From the NCBI GenBank assembly GCA_963756815.1, contig CAVWPR010000008.1, forward strand, positions 186,001 to 250,000: a stretch of 64,000 nucleotides of DNA, read 5' to 3'. Positions 1 through 7,985 of this stretch are shown here, one piece after another; the first letter of the stretch is position 1; every line of letters starts with the position of its first letter. Origin of the DNA: JAENVU01 sp963756815 (GTDB lineage: Bacteria; Actinomycetota; Acidimicrobiia; IMCC26256; JAENVU01). The position numbers were made by a program, and so were the translations under genes. The notes beneath the pieces were generated by a model, which was not told where the DNA came from, searched no databases, and saw only the letters and a list, made by a program, of their open reading frames with translations.

Positions 1-86
1 TCGGTGAGCGCGAAGCCGGCCGTCACCTCCTGTACGGCGTCGACACCGGCGGCGTAGGCAGCGTCGACCTCCGGCGCGAACGGCAT
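1..86 (-). CDS. 5' end of an unidentified gene, cut by the window edge
   Basis: An ATG at 86-84 on the minus strand opens a frame that reads to the window edge without a stop; it begins MPFAPEVDAAYAAGVDAV. Only about 28 codons are present, too few to assign a family. It starts 10 bases after the stop of the acetyltransferase gene and would be the last visible member of the same minus-strand operon. Confidence 0.4.
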   Translation of the reverse strand, partial: MPFAPEVDAAYAAGVDAVQEVTAGFALT

Positions 87-95
87 CGGCCCACG

Positions 96-707
96 CTACG
101 CACTGCCGGCGGATGCGCATCCGCGTCCTCGCGTCCAGGGCGGGTCACTCGATCGGCGGACGGCGTCGGGGCGGCGCTCCGATCGGAAGCGCTCGTAGAC
201 GACCACCGGGACGCGGTGCTGCGGGTGCACGGTGGCGCGTTCGAGGGACATGCCGAGCTTGCGCATGACGCCGGTGGACGCGTGGTTGTCGGGATGGGCG
301 ATGCTGACGATGCGGTCGAGCCCCGCCCGGTCGAACCCGAAGTCGCGTGCCGCGAGCGCGCCCTCGGTCGCATAGCCCCGACCCCATGCCGCCCGCGCCA
401 GCCGCCACCCGATCTCGACCGCGGGCATGATCTCGGGGAGGAAGTCGGGCACGGCGAGACCCACGAAGCCGACACAGGTGTCCTCGCCGGGGCGGGTCAC
501 GCACCAGAGCCCGAACCCGCGCTCCGCCCAGGTCGTGCCGAAGCTCGCCATCGCGGCGCCGGCCTGCTCACGCGTCTGCGGCGTGCCCGGCCCGATGAAG
601 CGCATCACCTCCGGATCGGCGCACAGCGCGGCGTAGGCGTCGAGGTCGCGGTCCTCCCAACCCCGGAGCACGAGGCGCTCGGTCTCGATGCGCGGTGCCT
701 CAGTCAT
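96..707 (-). CDS. GNAT-family N-acetyltransferase (RimJ/RimL-like)
   Basis: This 203-residue protein belongs to the GNAT superfamily, which moves an acetyl group from acetyl-CoA to an amine. The opening IETERLVLRGW is typical of RimJ/RimL-type members, and the acetyl-CoA pyrophosphate-binding loop is visible as GRGYATEG at about residues 109-116, followed by the usual helix. The substrate cannot be read from sequence; relatives acetylate ribosomal proteins, amino acids or antibiotics. The last 30 or so residues are Arg/Pro/Ser-rich and may be read-through beyond the real end if a base is wrong. The ATG overlaps the stop of the dehydrogenase relic in front of it, so it is probably translated as part of the glutamine-synthetase-like/PuuD-like operon. 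Confidence 0.8.
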   Translation of the reverse strand: MTEAPRIETERLVLRGWEDRDLDAYAALCADPEVMRFIGPGTPQTREQAGAAMASFGTTWAERGFGLWCVTRPGEDTCVGFVGLAVPDFLPEIMPAVEIGWRLARAAWGRGYATEGALAARDFGFDRAGLDRIVSIAHPDNHASTGVMRKLGMSLERATVHPQHRVPVVVYERFRSERRPDAVRRSSDPPWTRGRGCASAGSA

Positions 708-774
708 GGAGCGTGGCGCCGCCGTCGACCGTGAGCATCTGGCCGGTGACGACGACGCGGTCGGCGCCGCTCAC
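700..774 (-). pseudogene. 24-codon relic of a short-chain dehydrogenase
   Basis: A GTG at 774 overlaps the TGA of the upstream PuuD-like gene and opens a short frame ending in VVVTGQMLTVDGGATLHD followed by TGA. This is a characteristic C-terminus of SDR enzymes (TGQ-x-L-x-VDGG), joined after only about five codons to a start that sits where an operon gene should begin. It looks like an SDR gene that lost its central part by an in-frame deletion while keeping both overlapping junctions with its neighbours. The rest of the SDR fold, including the NAD-binding glycines and catalytic Tyr/Lys, is absent. Confidence 0.6.
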
Positions 775-1497
775 CGGCGGGCCGCGTCGACGAAGGCGTC
801 GAACAGTCCCTGCTGGGCCGGGTCGACGGCCGCGGTGTCCTCGGGGTGCCACTGGACCGCGGTCACCCACGCGGGGCCGTCGAGCTCGACGGCCTCCACG
901 ATCCCGTCGTCGCCGCGCGCGGTGACGTGCAGGCCCCGGCCGAGCCGGTCGATCGCCTGGTGGTGGTGACACGAGCACCGCGGCCGCGCCGTGCCCATCG
1001 CGGCGCCGGCGCGCGTCTCGGGTTCGACCGACGACCTCGTGCACGTTCTGGCCCCCCTCGACGCCCGGCGTGCCGTGCCCGGGGAACTCGTCGGTGATGT
1101 GCTGGGCGAGCGTGCCGCCCAGGGCGACGTTGAGCACCTGCGTGCCACGACAGATGGCCAGGAGCGGGAGCGACAGCTCGAGCGCGGCGTTGCCCAGCGC
1201 GAACTCGAACTCGTCGCGCAGCGGGCTGGTGCCGTAGGTCTGCTCGGCGCGCGGCTCGCCGTACCGCTCGGGGATCACGTCACCGCCGCCGGGCAGGAGG
1301 AGCCCGTCGAAGCGCTCGAGCATCGCGAGCGCCTCGCCGTGATCGAGATGGCGCGGGCCGAGCACCGCCTCCTGCGCGCCGGCACGCTGCAGCGACTCGA
1401 CGTACATGGCCTGGATGGCGACGGCCGGGTCGGCCCATCCGTCGACGCGGCCGGCCGTCATCGGATAGGCGGGGAGCGCGATCAGGGGCGCGGGCAT
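771..1497 (-). CDS. gamma-glutamyl-gamma-aminobutyrate hydrolase family protein (PuuD-like, peptidase C26), frameshifted
   Basis: A class I glutamine-amidotransferase-fold hydrolase. The nucleophile elbow reads LLAICRGTQVLN (Cys at about residue 116) and the C-terminal His/Glu pair is in VQWHPED. PuuD cleaves gamma-glutamyl-GABA to glutamate and GABA in polyamine breakdown. The frame changes at least three times between about 955 and 1030, where the blocks NVHEVV, VEPETRAGAAMGT, AAAVLVS and HHHQAIDRLG lie in alternating frames; corrected, the protein is about 240 residues, normal for the family. It begins 12 bases after the glutamine-synthetase-like gene, which fits a gamma-glutamyl ligase/hydrolase pair. 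The substrate is inferred from context. Confidence 0.75.
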
Positions 1498-1509
1498 CCG
1501 GACCGTCGC

Positions 1510-2886
1510 TCAGATCTGCTCGAAGTTGCGGCGCCGCTCCCAGTCGGTGACCGCGCGGTTGAACGTGTGCCACTCCTGCTCGGCCGTGTTCACCAGGTGG
1601 TGGTGCACCGCGGGTCCGAACGCGTCCTGCGCGACGGTCGACGACCGGAACAGCTCGATGGCCTCCACCAGGGTCGAGGGCACGTGGGGCAGGTCGGGCG
1701 CGTCGTAGGCGTTGCCCACGAACGGCTCCGGTGGCTCGACGCGGTTGGCCACGCCGTGCAGCCCGCCGGCGATGATCGCCGCGTAGGCGAGGTACGGGTT
1801 CACGTCGGCGCCGGGGATGCGCGACTCCACGCGGTACGCCGGTCCGTGACCGACGAGCCGGTAGCCGCACGTGCGGTTGTCGTGGCCCCACGCGAGCGCG
1901 GTCGGCGCCCACGACTCCGGCTGGTAGCGCTTGTAGCTGTTGACGTACGGGGCGAACATCCACGCCAGCTCGCGCCCGGTGGCGACGATCCCGCCGAGCC
2001 AGCCGCGGAACACGTCGGAGAGGTGGTGCGGCGCGTCGTCGCTCCACATCACGTTCTCGCCGCTCGTCGCGTCCCACACGCTCGAGTGCAGGTGGCACGA
2101 GGATCCGACCTCGTCCATCGAGTACTTCGCCATGAAGGTGATGGACCGGCCGTTCAGCGACGCGATCTCCTTGGCGCCGTTCTTGTAGATCGCGTGACGG
2201 TCGGCCATCTCCAGCGCGTCGGCGTAGACGAGGTTGATCTCGTGCTGACCGCGACCGGCCTCGCCCTTGGAGAACTCGACGGGGATACCCGCGGCGTCGA
2301 TGCCGTTGCGGATCTGGCGGATCAGGTACTCGTCGCGGGTCGTCTGGAGGATGTGGTAGTCCTCGATGACGTCCGAGTGCGGCGTGAGCTCGCGGTAGTC
2401 GCGCGCCGCGGCGTCGCGGTAGGAGTTCTCGAACAGGAAGAACTCGAGCTCGGCGCCGATCTTGACGTGGAAGCCCATCGCCGCGGCCCGCTCGATCTGC
2501 CGGCGCAGGATCCGTCGGGGCGACTCCTCCACCGGCGCGCCGGTCTCCTCGTCGACGAGGTCGCACAGCACCAGCGCGGTGGCCTCCAACCAGGGGATCC
2601 GCCGCAGCGTCGCGAGGTCGGGGATGCACCGGAAGTCGCCGTAGCCCTGCTCCCAGTTGGCGTACTCGTACCCGGGGAGCGGCGTCATGTCGACGTCGAG
2701 GGCGATGAGGTAGTTGCACGCCTCGACCGCGCCGCCGCCGTCGAGCAGCTCCTCCACGAAGTAGCGCCCGATGACGCGCTTGCCCATGAGACGGCCCTGG
2801 AGGTCGGGGAAGCACACGAGCACGGTGTCGATCTCGCCGGTCTCGACGAGCTCGCGCAGTGCGTCGGGCGTCAGTGTCGCGGGCAT
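1510..2886 (-). CDS. glutamine synthetase family protein, probable gamma-glutamyl-polyamine/amine ligase
   Basis: This 458-residue protein has the glutamine synthetase fold: the N-terminal beta-grasp block (FPDLQGRLMGKRV), the metal-binding Glu block GAELEFFLFE, EINLVYADALEMADR, the ATP-site HLHSSVWD and the substrate-binding Arg block YRVESRIPGADVNPY. Its divergence from housekeeping GlnA and its direct linkage to a PuuD-type hydrolase point to a GlnA3/PuuA-type ligase that glutamylates an amine or polyamine with ATP. No classical Tyr adenylylation loop is obvious. The gene is intact, and its start overlaps the 3' end of the DinB-like gene upstream by 16 bases. Ordinary ammonia assimilation cannot be excluded but seems less likely. 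Confidence 0.85.
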   Translation of the reverse strand: MPATLTPDALRELVETGEIDTVLVCFPDLQGRLMGKRVIGRYFVEELLDGGGAVEACNYLIALDVDMTPLPGYEYANWEQGYGDFRCIPDLATLRRIPWLEATALVLCDLVDEETGAPVEESPRRILRRQIERAAAMGFHVKIGAELEFFLFENSYRDAAARDYRELTPHSDVIEDYHILQTTRDEYLIRQIRNGIDAAGIPVEFSKGEAGRGQHEINLVYADALEMADRHAIYKNGAKEIASLNGRSITFMAKYSMDEVGSSCHLHSSVWDATSGENVMWSDDAPHHLSDVFRGWLGGIVATGRELAWMFAPYVNSYKRYQPESWAPTALAWGHDNRTCGYRLVGHGPAYRVESRIPGADVNPYLAYAAIIAGGLHGVANRVEPPEPFVGNAYDAPDLPHVPSTLVEAIELFRSSTVAQDAFGPAVHHHLVNTAEQEWHTFNRAVTDWERRRNFEQI

Positions 2887-3695
2887 GCGGGGGTCCTCCG
2901 GGTGACGGGAAGCAGAGGGTACGGCCCGCGTCCGGTCGCGGTCACGCCTGCGGCGCGCCTGCGCCTCGGCGGGTCGGTCAGTCGGTCGCTGTCAGACACG
3001 CCGAGGTCGCGGCGGGCGTACCGGAGGTGCCAGAACTCCTCCTCGAACACCGTCCCGATGCAGTACCGCAACGGCTCGACCCCGTTCTCCAGCACGTCGA
3101 TCGGCCGGTCGAGCGACGCCGCGTCGAGGGTGGCGAGGAAGTCGCGAAGGCGCGTGCTGCGATCGGCCCGCACGGCGAGGGCCTCGCCGTACGACGGCGT
3201 GCGGTCGTGCTCGAGACCGGGCCAGGGGAAGTCGACGGAGCACGAGTTGGGCAGGCCGATCGGGTGGAAGCCCTCGCCGAGGACGGGCGCGGTGAACCAC
3301 TTGTCCATGGCGAAGACGAGGTGACGCAGGGTCTGCACGAACGAGAACTCGCCGTCGACGGACTCGTTCCGCGCCGCCTCGGGCAATGCCTCCGCCCGCG
3401 CGACGGTCGTCGCCCACTCGGCTTCGAGCGCGGCCCACGCGGCGCGCATGCTCTCCGGGTCGGAGGCGCGCAGCATCGAGCGCACCGGGTACCACGGGTC
3501 CCGCTCGTTGACGTACGCGGTGACGTCGACGCCGTTCACGACGAACCGGTCGACGAAGGCGTCGATGTCGACGTCGACGAGCCACGCATGGCTGATGCGC
3601 GCGCCGCTGAGATCCACGTCGCGGAACGTCGCGCCCTTGAGGTCGGCGCCCCAGAACACCGCGCCCGCGAGATCCCCCTCGAACTCCTCCGGCAT
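2871..3695 (-). CDS. DinB-like protein with N-terminal pentapeptide repeats
   Basis: The start is set by an AGGAGG ribosome site six bases before the ATG at 3695; a longer open frame further upstream lacks one. Residues 6-30 carry pentapeptide-like repeats (AVFWGADLKGATFRDVDLSG), and the rest is a helical DinB/YfiT-type bundle with His residues (TLRHLVFAMDKW, EEEFWHLRYARR) of the kind that bind metal. DinB-superfamily proteins include thiol S-transferases (bacillithiol and mycothiol users) and maleylpyruvate isomerases; the reaction here is unknown. The last 35 or so residues after about position 2990 are Arg/Pro-rich and may be out of frame, so the true stop may lie closer to 2990. Confidence 0.75.
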   Translation of the reverse strand: MPEEFEGDLAGAVFWGADLKGATFRDVDLSGARISHAWLVDVDIDAFVDRFVVNGVDVTAYVNERDPWYPVRSMLRASDPESMRAAWAALEAEWATTVARAEALPEAARNESVDGEFSFVQTLRHLVFAMDKWFTAPVLGEGFHPIGLPNSCSVDFPWPGLEHDRTPSYGEALAVRADRSTRLRDFLATLDAASLDRPIDVLENGVEPLRYCIGTVFEEEFWHLRYARRDLGVSDSDRLTDPPRRRRAAGVTATGRGPYPLLPVTRRTPACPRH

Positions 3696-3802
3696 GGGTC
3701 CTCCTGACGGGCTGCGTCCCTCGGCCTGCGAGTCTCGTACCCGCGACGTTCCGTCACCAGCCGAGATCGTGCGGTCCGAGGTGACCGGAGCCGCCGGCGA
3801 CC

Positions 3803-3808
3803 TACCCT
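3803..3808 (+). promoter_or_regulatory. -10 box TACCCT, leaderless arrangement
   Basis: TACCCT lies six bases before the ATG at 3815, which would place the transcription start on or next to the start codon. It matches the TANNNT pattern seen in front of many genes in this window. Confidence 0.5.
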
Positions 3809-3814
3809 TGATGG

Positions 3815-4030
3815 ATGGCCTCGGAGGAGACGCCGATGGCCGGGGTTCCGGCGCCGGGCGCCGGCCCACGGCCCGCGCCGGTGACGTACGAGGGTCAGCT
3901 GGCCGAGGTCGGCGCCTTTGCTGCGGGTCTCCGGAGCCGTCCCCCGTGGGTCGGCATCACGGTGCGCGCCGTTGTGGCCCTCTTCGCGGTCGTGCTCGTC
4001 GTCGCGATCGTGATCGGGCTCACCTCCTGA
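3815..4030 (+). CDS. small membrane protein of unknown function
   Basis: A 71-residue protein with a Pro/Gly/Ala-rich cytoplasmic N-terminus, a short amphipathic stretch (EGQLAEVGAFAAGLRSRP) and one C-terminal membrane helix (ITVRAVVALFAVVLVVAIVIG). Two starts compete: the ATG at 3815 fits the leaderless promoter, while an in-frame ATG at 3836 has a GGAGGAG sequence six bases before it and would give 64 residues. No family is recognised. It is not transcribed with the convergently oriented neighbours, and its last bases are copied in front of the second hydrolase gene by the local duplication. Confidence 0.65.
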   Translation: MASEETPMAGVPAPGAGPRPAPVTYEGQLAEVGAFAAGLRSRPPWVGITVRAVVALFAVVLVVAIVIGLTS

Positions 4031-4073
4031 GCGCGGTCGAGTGCGCGCTCCCGAACCGGGGTAGGCCAGGCCC

Positions 4074-4766
4074 ATGACGACGTTTCTCCTGATCCCCGGA
4101 GCCGGCGGCCGCGCGTCCTACTGGCACCTCGTCACCCCGATCCTGCGCACCGCCGGCCACACCGTGGTCGCCCCCGATCTGCCGGCGGCCGACGACGACG
4201 CCGGCCTCGATGCCTACGTGGACGCGGCGCTCTTCGCGCTCGACGGTGACGGCGGCGCCGACGAGCTCGTGGTGGTCGGGCAGTCGCTCGGCGCGTTCAC
4301 CGCGCCGGTCGTGGCCGCGCAACGTGCCGCCGCGGCGCTGGTGCTCGTCGCCCCGATGATCCCGAAGCCGGGGGAGACGCCCGGCGAGTGGTGGGACGCG
4401 ACCGGTCAGGGGCAGGCGTACGTCGACGCCGGCGCGCGCCGACGGTCGCGATCCGGAGGCGCCGTTCGACCCGGACGAGGTCTTCCTGCACGACGTGCCG
4501 GCGGAGGCCCTCGTCGTGGGGAGCGAGGAGTCCCAACAGCAGTCCGATCGTCCGTTCCAGGACCGGCATCGCCCTCGACGCGTGGCCCGACGTGCCCACC
4601 CGCGTGATCGCCGGCCGCTTCGACCGGATGTTCCCGCTCGAGTTCGTGCAGCGCGTCGCCAGGGAGCGGCTCGGGATCGAGCCCGAGATCGTCAACTCCG
4701 GTCACCTGCCCGCGCTCGCCTGCCCCGAGGAGCTCGCCGCGCTGCTGCTCTCCGGAGCGCGCTCCA
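4074..4766 (+). pseudogene. alpha/beta hydrolase, first tandem copy, frameshifted
   Basis: Starts MTTFLLIPGAGGRASYWHLV and carries the nucleophile motif GQSLGAF, as in the intact second copy. Aligning the copies shows two single-base insertions, at about 4429 and 4563, and the stop is lost: where the 3' end of the upstream membrane gene has CTCCTGA, this copy has CTCCGGA. As written it cannot make a full protein. Because insertions of this type occur throughout the window, the defects may be sequence errors rather than decay. The natural end would be near 4766. The family covers esterases, lactonases and dehalogenase-like enzymes; the substrate is unknown. Confidence 0.7.
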
Positions 4767-4799
4767 GTGCGCCGTCCCGAACCGGGGTAGGCCAGGCCC

Positions 4800-5492
4800 A
4801 TGACGACGTTTCTCCTGATCCCCGGAGCGGGCGGCCGCGCGTCCTACTGGCACCTCGTGACCCCGATCCTGCGCACCGCCGGCCACACCGTGGTCGCTCC
4901 TGATCTGCCGGCGGCCGACGACGACGCCGGCCTCGACGCCTACGTGGACGCGTCGCTCTTCGCGCTCGACGGTGACGGTGGCGCCGACGAGCTCGTGGTG
5001 GTCGGGCAGTCGCTGGGCGCGTTCACCGCGCCGGTCGTGGCCGCGCAACGCGCCGCCGCGGCGCTCGTGCTCGTCGCCCCGATGATCCCGAAGCCGGGGG
5101 AGACGCCCGGCGACTGGTGGGACGCGACCGGTCAGGGGCAGGCGTACGTCGACGCGGCACGCGCCGACGGGCGTGATCCGGACGCGCCGTTCGACCCGGA
5201 CGAGGTCTTCCTGCACGACGTGCCGGTGGAGGCCCTCGTCGTGGGGAGCGAGGAGTCCCAACAGCAGTCCGATCGTCCGTTCCGGGACCGCATCGCCCTC
5301 GACGCGTGGCCCGACGTGCCCACCCGCGTGATCGCCGGCCGCTTCGACCGGATGTTCCCGCTCGAGTTCGTGCAGCGCGTCGCCAGGGAGCGGCTCGGGA
5401 CCGAGCCCGAGATCGTGAACTCCGGCCACCTGCCCGCGCTCGCGTGTCCCGACGAGCTCGCCGCGCTCCTGCTGCAGTCCGCGCCCGCCTGA
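4800..5492 (+). CDS. alpha/beta hydrolase, second tandem copy
   Basis: An intact 230-residue alpha/beta hydrolase. It shows the oxyanion-hole segment LLIPGAGGRASYWH, the nucleophile elbow GQSLGAF (Ser at about residue 70), the acid-containing strand RVIAGRFDRMFP and the catalytic His in NSGHLPALA. The fold belongs to the RsbQ/MhpC-like group of small cytoplasmic hydrolases (the salicylate-esterase-like type). TAGGCC six bases before the ATG may be a weak -10 box copied along with the gene. It converges on the SDR gene on the other strand. Confidence 0.85.
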   Translation: MTTFLLIPGAGGRASYWHLVTPILRTAGHTVVAPDLPAADDDAGLDAYVDASLFALDGDGGADELVVVGQSLGAFTAPVVAAQRAAAALVLVAPMIPKPGETPGDWWDATGQGQAYVDAARADGRDPDAPFDPDEVFLHDVPVEALVVGSEESQQQSDRPFRDRIALDAWPDVPTRVIAGRFDRMFPLEFVQRVARERLGTEPEIVNSGHLPALACPDELAALLLQSAPA

Positions 5493-5532
5493 GCGCACCT
5501 GCTCCGATCGGACCCGGAGTCCGTTGCCGGAG

Positions 5533-5547
5533 GACCGCTCAGCGGTC
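5533..5547. terminator. hairpin between convergent genes
   Basis: GACCGC-TCA-GCGGTC is a perfect six-base-pair inverted repeat in the 84-base gap between the hydrolase and the convergent SDR gene. No T-tract follows, so it is only a candidate bidirectional terminator. Confidence 0.4.
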
Positions 5548-5576
5548 GAACCGCAACCGACCGGCCGTGATCGCGG

Positions 5577-6353
5577 CTACTCCGGCGTGACGTAGGCGGC
5601 GGTGATGCCGCCGTCGACCACGAGCTGCGCGCCGGTCATGAACGAGGACTCGTCGGACGCCAGGAAGAGCGCCGCCTTCGCGAGCTCCTCGGCCTGACCG
5701 AGCCGGCCCATCGGGATGTGCACGAGCCGGCGCTGCTTGCGCTCGGGGTCGCTCATGAGCTCCTCGAGCATCGGCGTCGCGATGGGACCCGGGCACAGGG
5801 AGTTGGCCCGGATGCCGCGCCGGCCGTACTCGACCGCGATCTCACGCGTCATCGCGAGCACGCCGCCCTTGGACGCCGTGTACGCGATCTGCGCGGTGGC
5901 CGCACCCATGAGCGCGACGAAGCTCGCGACGTTCACGATCGAGCCGCCGCCGGACGCCAGCATCGCGGGGACGCCGTACTTGCAGCCGAGCCAGACGCCC
6001 TTGAGGTTGACCTCCATGACGCGGTCCCAGGTGGGCTCGGGCGTGTCGGTGACGCCACCGTCGTCGGCGGGGAAGATGCCGGCGTTGTTGTAGAGCACGT
6101 CGAGCGCGCCGAAGCGGTCCATCGTGTGGGCCACCATCGCCTCGACCTGTTCCGCCTTGGCGACGTCGACCTTCACGAACGAGGCCTCGCCGCCCGCCGC
6201 CTCGACCGCGGCGACGGTCTCGCCGCCACCGTCGTCGGACCAGTCGGCGACGACGATGCGCGCGCCCTCCTGCGCGAACAGCACCGACGCGACGCGTCCC
6301 ATGCCGTTGCCCGCTCCGGTGATGAGCGCGACCTTGCCGTCGAGTCTGGGCAT
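5577..6353 (-). CDS. SDR family NAD(P)-dependent oxidoreductase
   Basis: A complete classical short-chain dehydrogenase of 258 residues. It has the Rossmann motif TGAGNGMG near residue 12, the acidic VADWSDD that favours NAD(H), the NNAG motif, the catalytic Ser in VNVASF and the YTASK active-site motif, ending with the TGAQLVVDGG signature. A GGAGG site five bases before the ATG supports the start. Such enzymes oxidise or reduce alcohols/ketones in secondary or lipid metabolism; the substrate cannot be told. It is divergent from lysS. Confidence 0.88.
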   Translation of the reverse strand: MPRLDGKVALITGAGNGMGRVASVLFAQEGARIVVADWSDDGGGETVAAVEAAGGEASFVKVDVAKAEQVEAMVAHTMDRFGALDVLYNNAGIFPADDGGVTDTPEPTWDRVMEVNLKGVWLGCKYGVPAMLASGGGSIVNVASFVALMGAATAQIAYTASKGGVLAMTREIAVEYGRRGIRANSLCPGPIATPMLEELMSDPERKQRRLVHIPMGRLGQAEELAKAALFLASDESSFMTGAQLVVDGGITAAYVTPE

Positions 6354-6400
6354 CGGATCCTCCGTCCGGAATGGTGCGGGGCGTCGGTGAGGCGCGCCGG

Positions 6401-6406
6401 TAGCCT
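6401..6406 (+). promoter_or_regulatory. -10 box TAGCCT of lysS, leaderless arrangement
   Basis: TAGCCT ends seven bases before the lysS ATG at 6414, so transcription should begin at the start codon. No ribosome site is present in between, as expected for a leaderless mRNA. Confidence 0.6.
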
Positions 6407-6413
6407 CGACCGG

Positions 6414-7985
6414 ATGGCCGGCCCCGACGAATCAGCTGCGGAAGCTAGCGAATCCGATCCCGCGGAGCCGGACGCATCCGAGACCGAGGAGCAGCTGCGG
6501 GACCAGCGGCTCCAGCGTCTCGCCAAGCTCGACGCACTCCGGGCCGAGGGTGTCGACCCCTATCCGGTGCGCTTCGACGCCGACGTCACCTCGGGCGCGC
6601 TCCACGCCGAGTACGGCGACCTCGAGCCGGGCACGGAGACCGAGCGGGTGGTCCGGCTCGCGGGTCGGATCCTCCTCCTGCGCCGCCAGGGCAAGCTCAG
6701 CTTCGCGACGGTCCAGGATCGCGACGGCACCATCCAGCTGTTCGTGAACCAGCGCACGATCGGGGAGGAGGCCCACGAGGCCTTCGACCGGCTCGACCGC
6801 GGGGACTGGATCGGGGTCACCGGCACGGTCATGACCACCAAGCGCGGAGAGCTCTCGATCGGGGTGCAGGAGTTCCGGCTCCTGTCGAAGGCGCTGCGCC
6901 CGCTGCCCGAGAAGTGGCACGGCCTGTCGGACGTCGACACGCGGTACCGGCAGCGGTACGTGGACCTCGTGGTCAACGAGGACGCCCGCCGCATCGCGCT
7001 GGCCCGCATCGAGATCCTCGCCGCGCTGCGCGCCCACCTGATCGCCTCCGGCTACCGCGAGGTCGAGGGCCCGGTGCTCCAGACCATCCAGGGCGGCGCG
7101 ACCGCGCGTCCGTTCACCACGCACCACAACGCGCTCGGCCAGGACATGTACCTGCGCATCGCGCTCGAGCTCCACCTCAAGCGGCTCATCGTCGGCGGGC
7201 TGGACCGCGTGTTCGAGATCGGGCGGGTGTTCCGCAACGAGGGCGTGGACACCACGCACAACCCCGAGTTCACGATGCTCGAGGCGTACCGCGCGTTCGG
7301 CGACTACACGGAGATGATGGACCTCGCGGAAGGGCTCATCGTCGACGCCGCGCGCGCGGTCGACCCGGACCTGCACGTCGCGTACGCGGGCCACGACATC
7401 GACCTCACGCCGCCGTTCCGGCGCGCCACGATGACGCAGCTCGATCACCGACGTCACGGGTGCGGAGCTCCAGCCCGGGGATGGCCGGTCGACGACGCCC
7501 GGCGCATCGCGAAGGAGCTCGACGTCGACGTCGAGCCGGAGTGGGGCAGCGGCCGCATCACGATGGAGGTCTACGACGCACGCGTCGAGGACACGTTGAT
7601 CCAGCCCACGTTCGTGCTCGACCACCCACGCGAGACGTCGCCGCTCGCACGCGCCCACCGCGACGACCCGAACCTCGTCGAGCGCTTCGAGCTCGTCGTC
7701 GCGGGCCACGAGCTCGTGAACGCGTACAGCGAGCTCAACGACCCGGTCGACCAGCTCGCCCGGTTCGAGGAGGAGGCGTCGGCCAAGCGCCGGGGCGATC
7801 CCGAGGCCGGCGACGTCGACCTCGACTACGTGCGGGCGCTCGAGTACGGCATGCCACCCACCGGCGGCATCGGCCTCGGCGTGGACCGGCTGGTGATGCT
7901 CCTCACGGGCACGCCGTCGATCCGCGAGGTCATCCTGTTCCCGACGCTGCGTCCCGAACCGGGGATGGGCGGTCTGGGGAGCTGA
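6414..7985 (+). CDS. lysS: lysyl-tRNA synthetase, class II
   Basis: Charges tRNA-Lys with lysine in the cytoplasm. After a variable acidic N-terminus the protein has the anticodon-binding OB fold (LAGRILLLRRQGKLSFATVQD, about residues 80-170) and the class II catalytic core with motif 2 (FRNEGVDTTHNPEFT) and motif 3 (GGIGLGVDRLVMLL). At 523 residues it has the expected length. Residues from about 7443 to 7490 are locally out of frame: an extra G at 7443 and further extra bases near 7480 turn MTQLITDVTG-type sequence into nonsense, and the frame is then restored. Its 3' end overlaps the convergent DMT gene by 56 bases. Confidence 0.93.
   Translation: MAGPDESAAEASESDPAEPDASETEEQLRDQRLQRLAKLDALRAEGVDPYPVRFDADVTSGALHAEYGDLEPGTETERVVRLAGRILLLRRQGKLSFATVQDRDGTIQLFVNQRTIGEEAHEAFDRLDRGDWIGVTGTVMTTKRGELSIGVQEFRLLSKALRPLPEKWHGLSDVDTRYRQRYVDLVVNEDARRIALARIEILAALRAHLIASGYREVEGPVLQTIQGGATARPFTTHHNALGQDMYLRIALELHLKRLIVGGLDRVFEIGRVFRNEGVDTTHNPEFTMLEAYRAFGDYTEMMDLAEGLIVDAARAVDPDLHVAYAGHDIDLTPPFRRATMTQLDHRRHGCGAPARGWPVDDARRIAKELDVDVEPEWGSGRITMEVYDARVEDTLIQPTFVLDHPRETSPLARAHRDDPNLVERFELVVAGHELVNAYSELNDPVDQLARFEEEASAKRRGDPEAGDVDLDYVRALEYGMPPTGGIGLGVDRLVMLLTGTPSIREVILFPTLRPEPGMGGLGS

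Larger units (their letters stand above)
4028..5492. repeat. tandem gene duplication, period 726 bases
   Basis: Two near-identical copies of an alpha/beta hydrolase gene follow each other with start codons at 4074 and 4800. The duplicated unit includes about 45 bases of upstream DNA, with GAACCGGGGTAGGCCAGGCC in front of both starts. The visible substitutions between copies are mostly at third codon positions, so both copies appear to have been held under selection after duplication. Confidence 0.85.

Noticed and set aside
991..3324. A 777-codon open frame on the plus strand
   Set aside because: It runs antisense to the PuuD-like and glutamine-synthetase-like genes, is Arg/Val/Gly-rich without any domain, and is what third-position GC bias produces opposite real genes.
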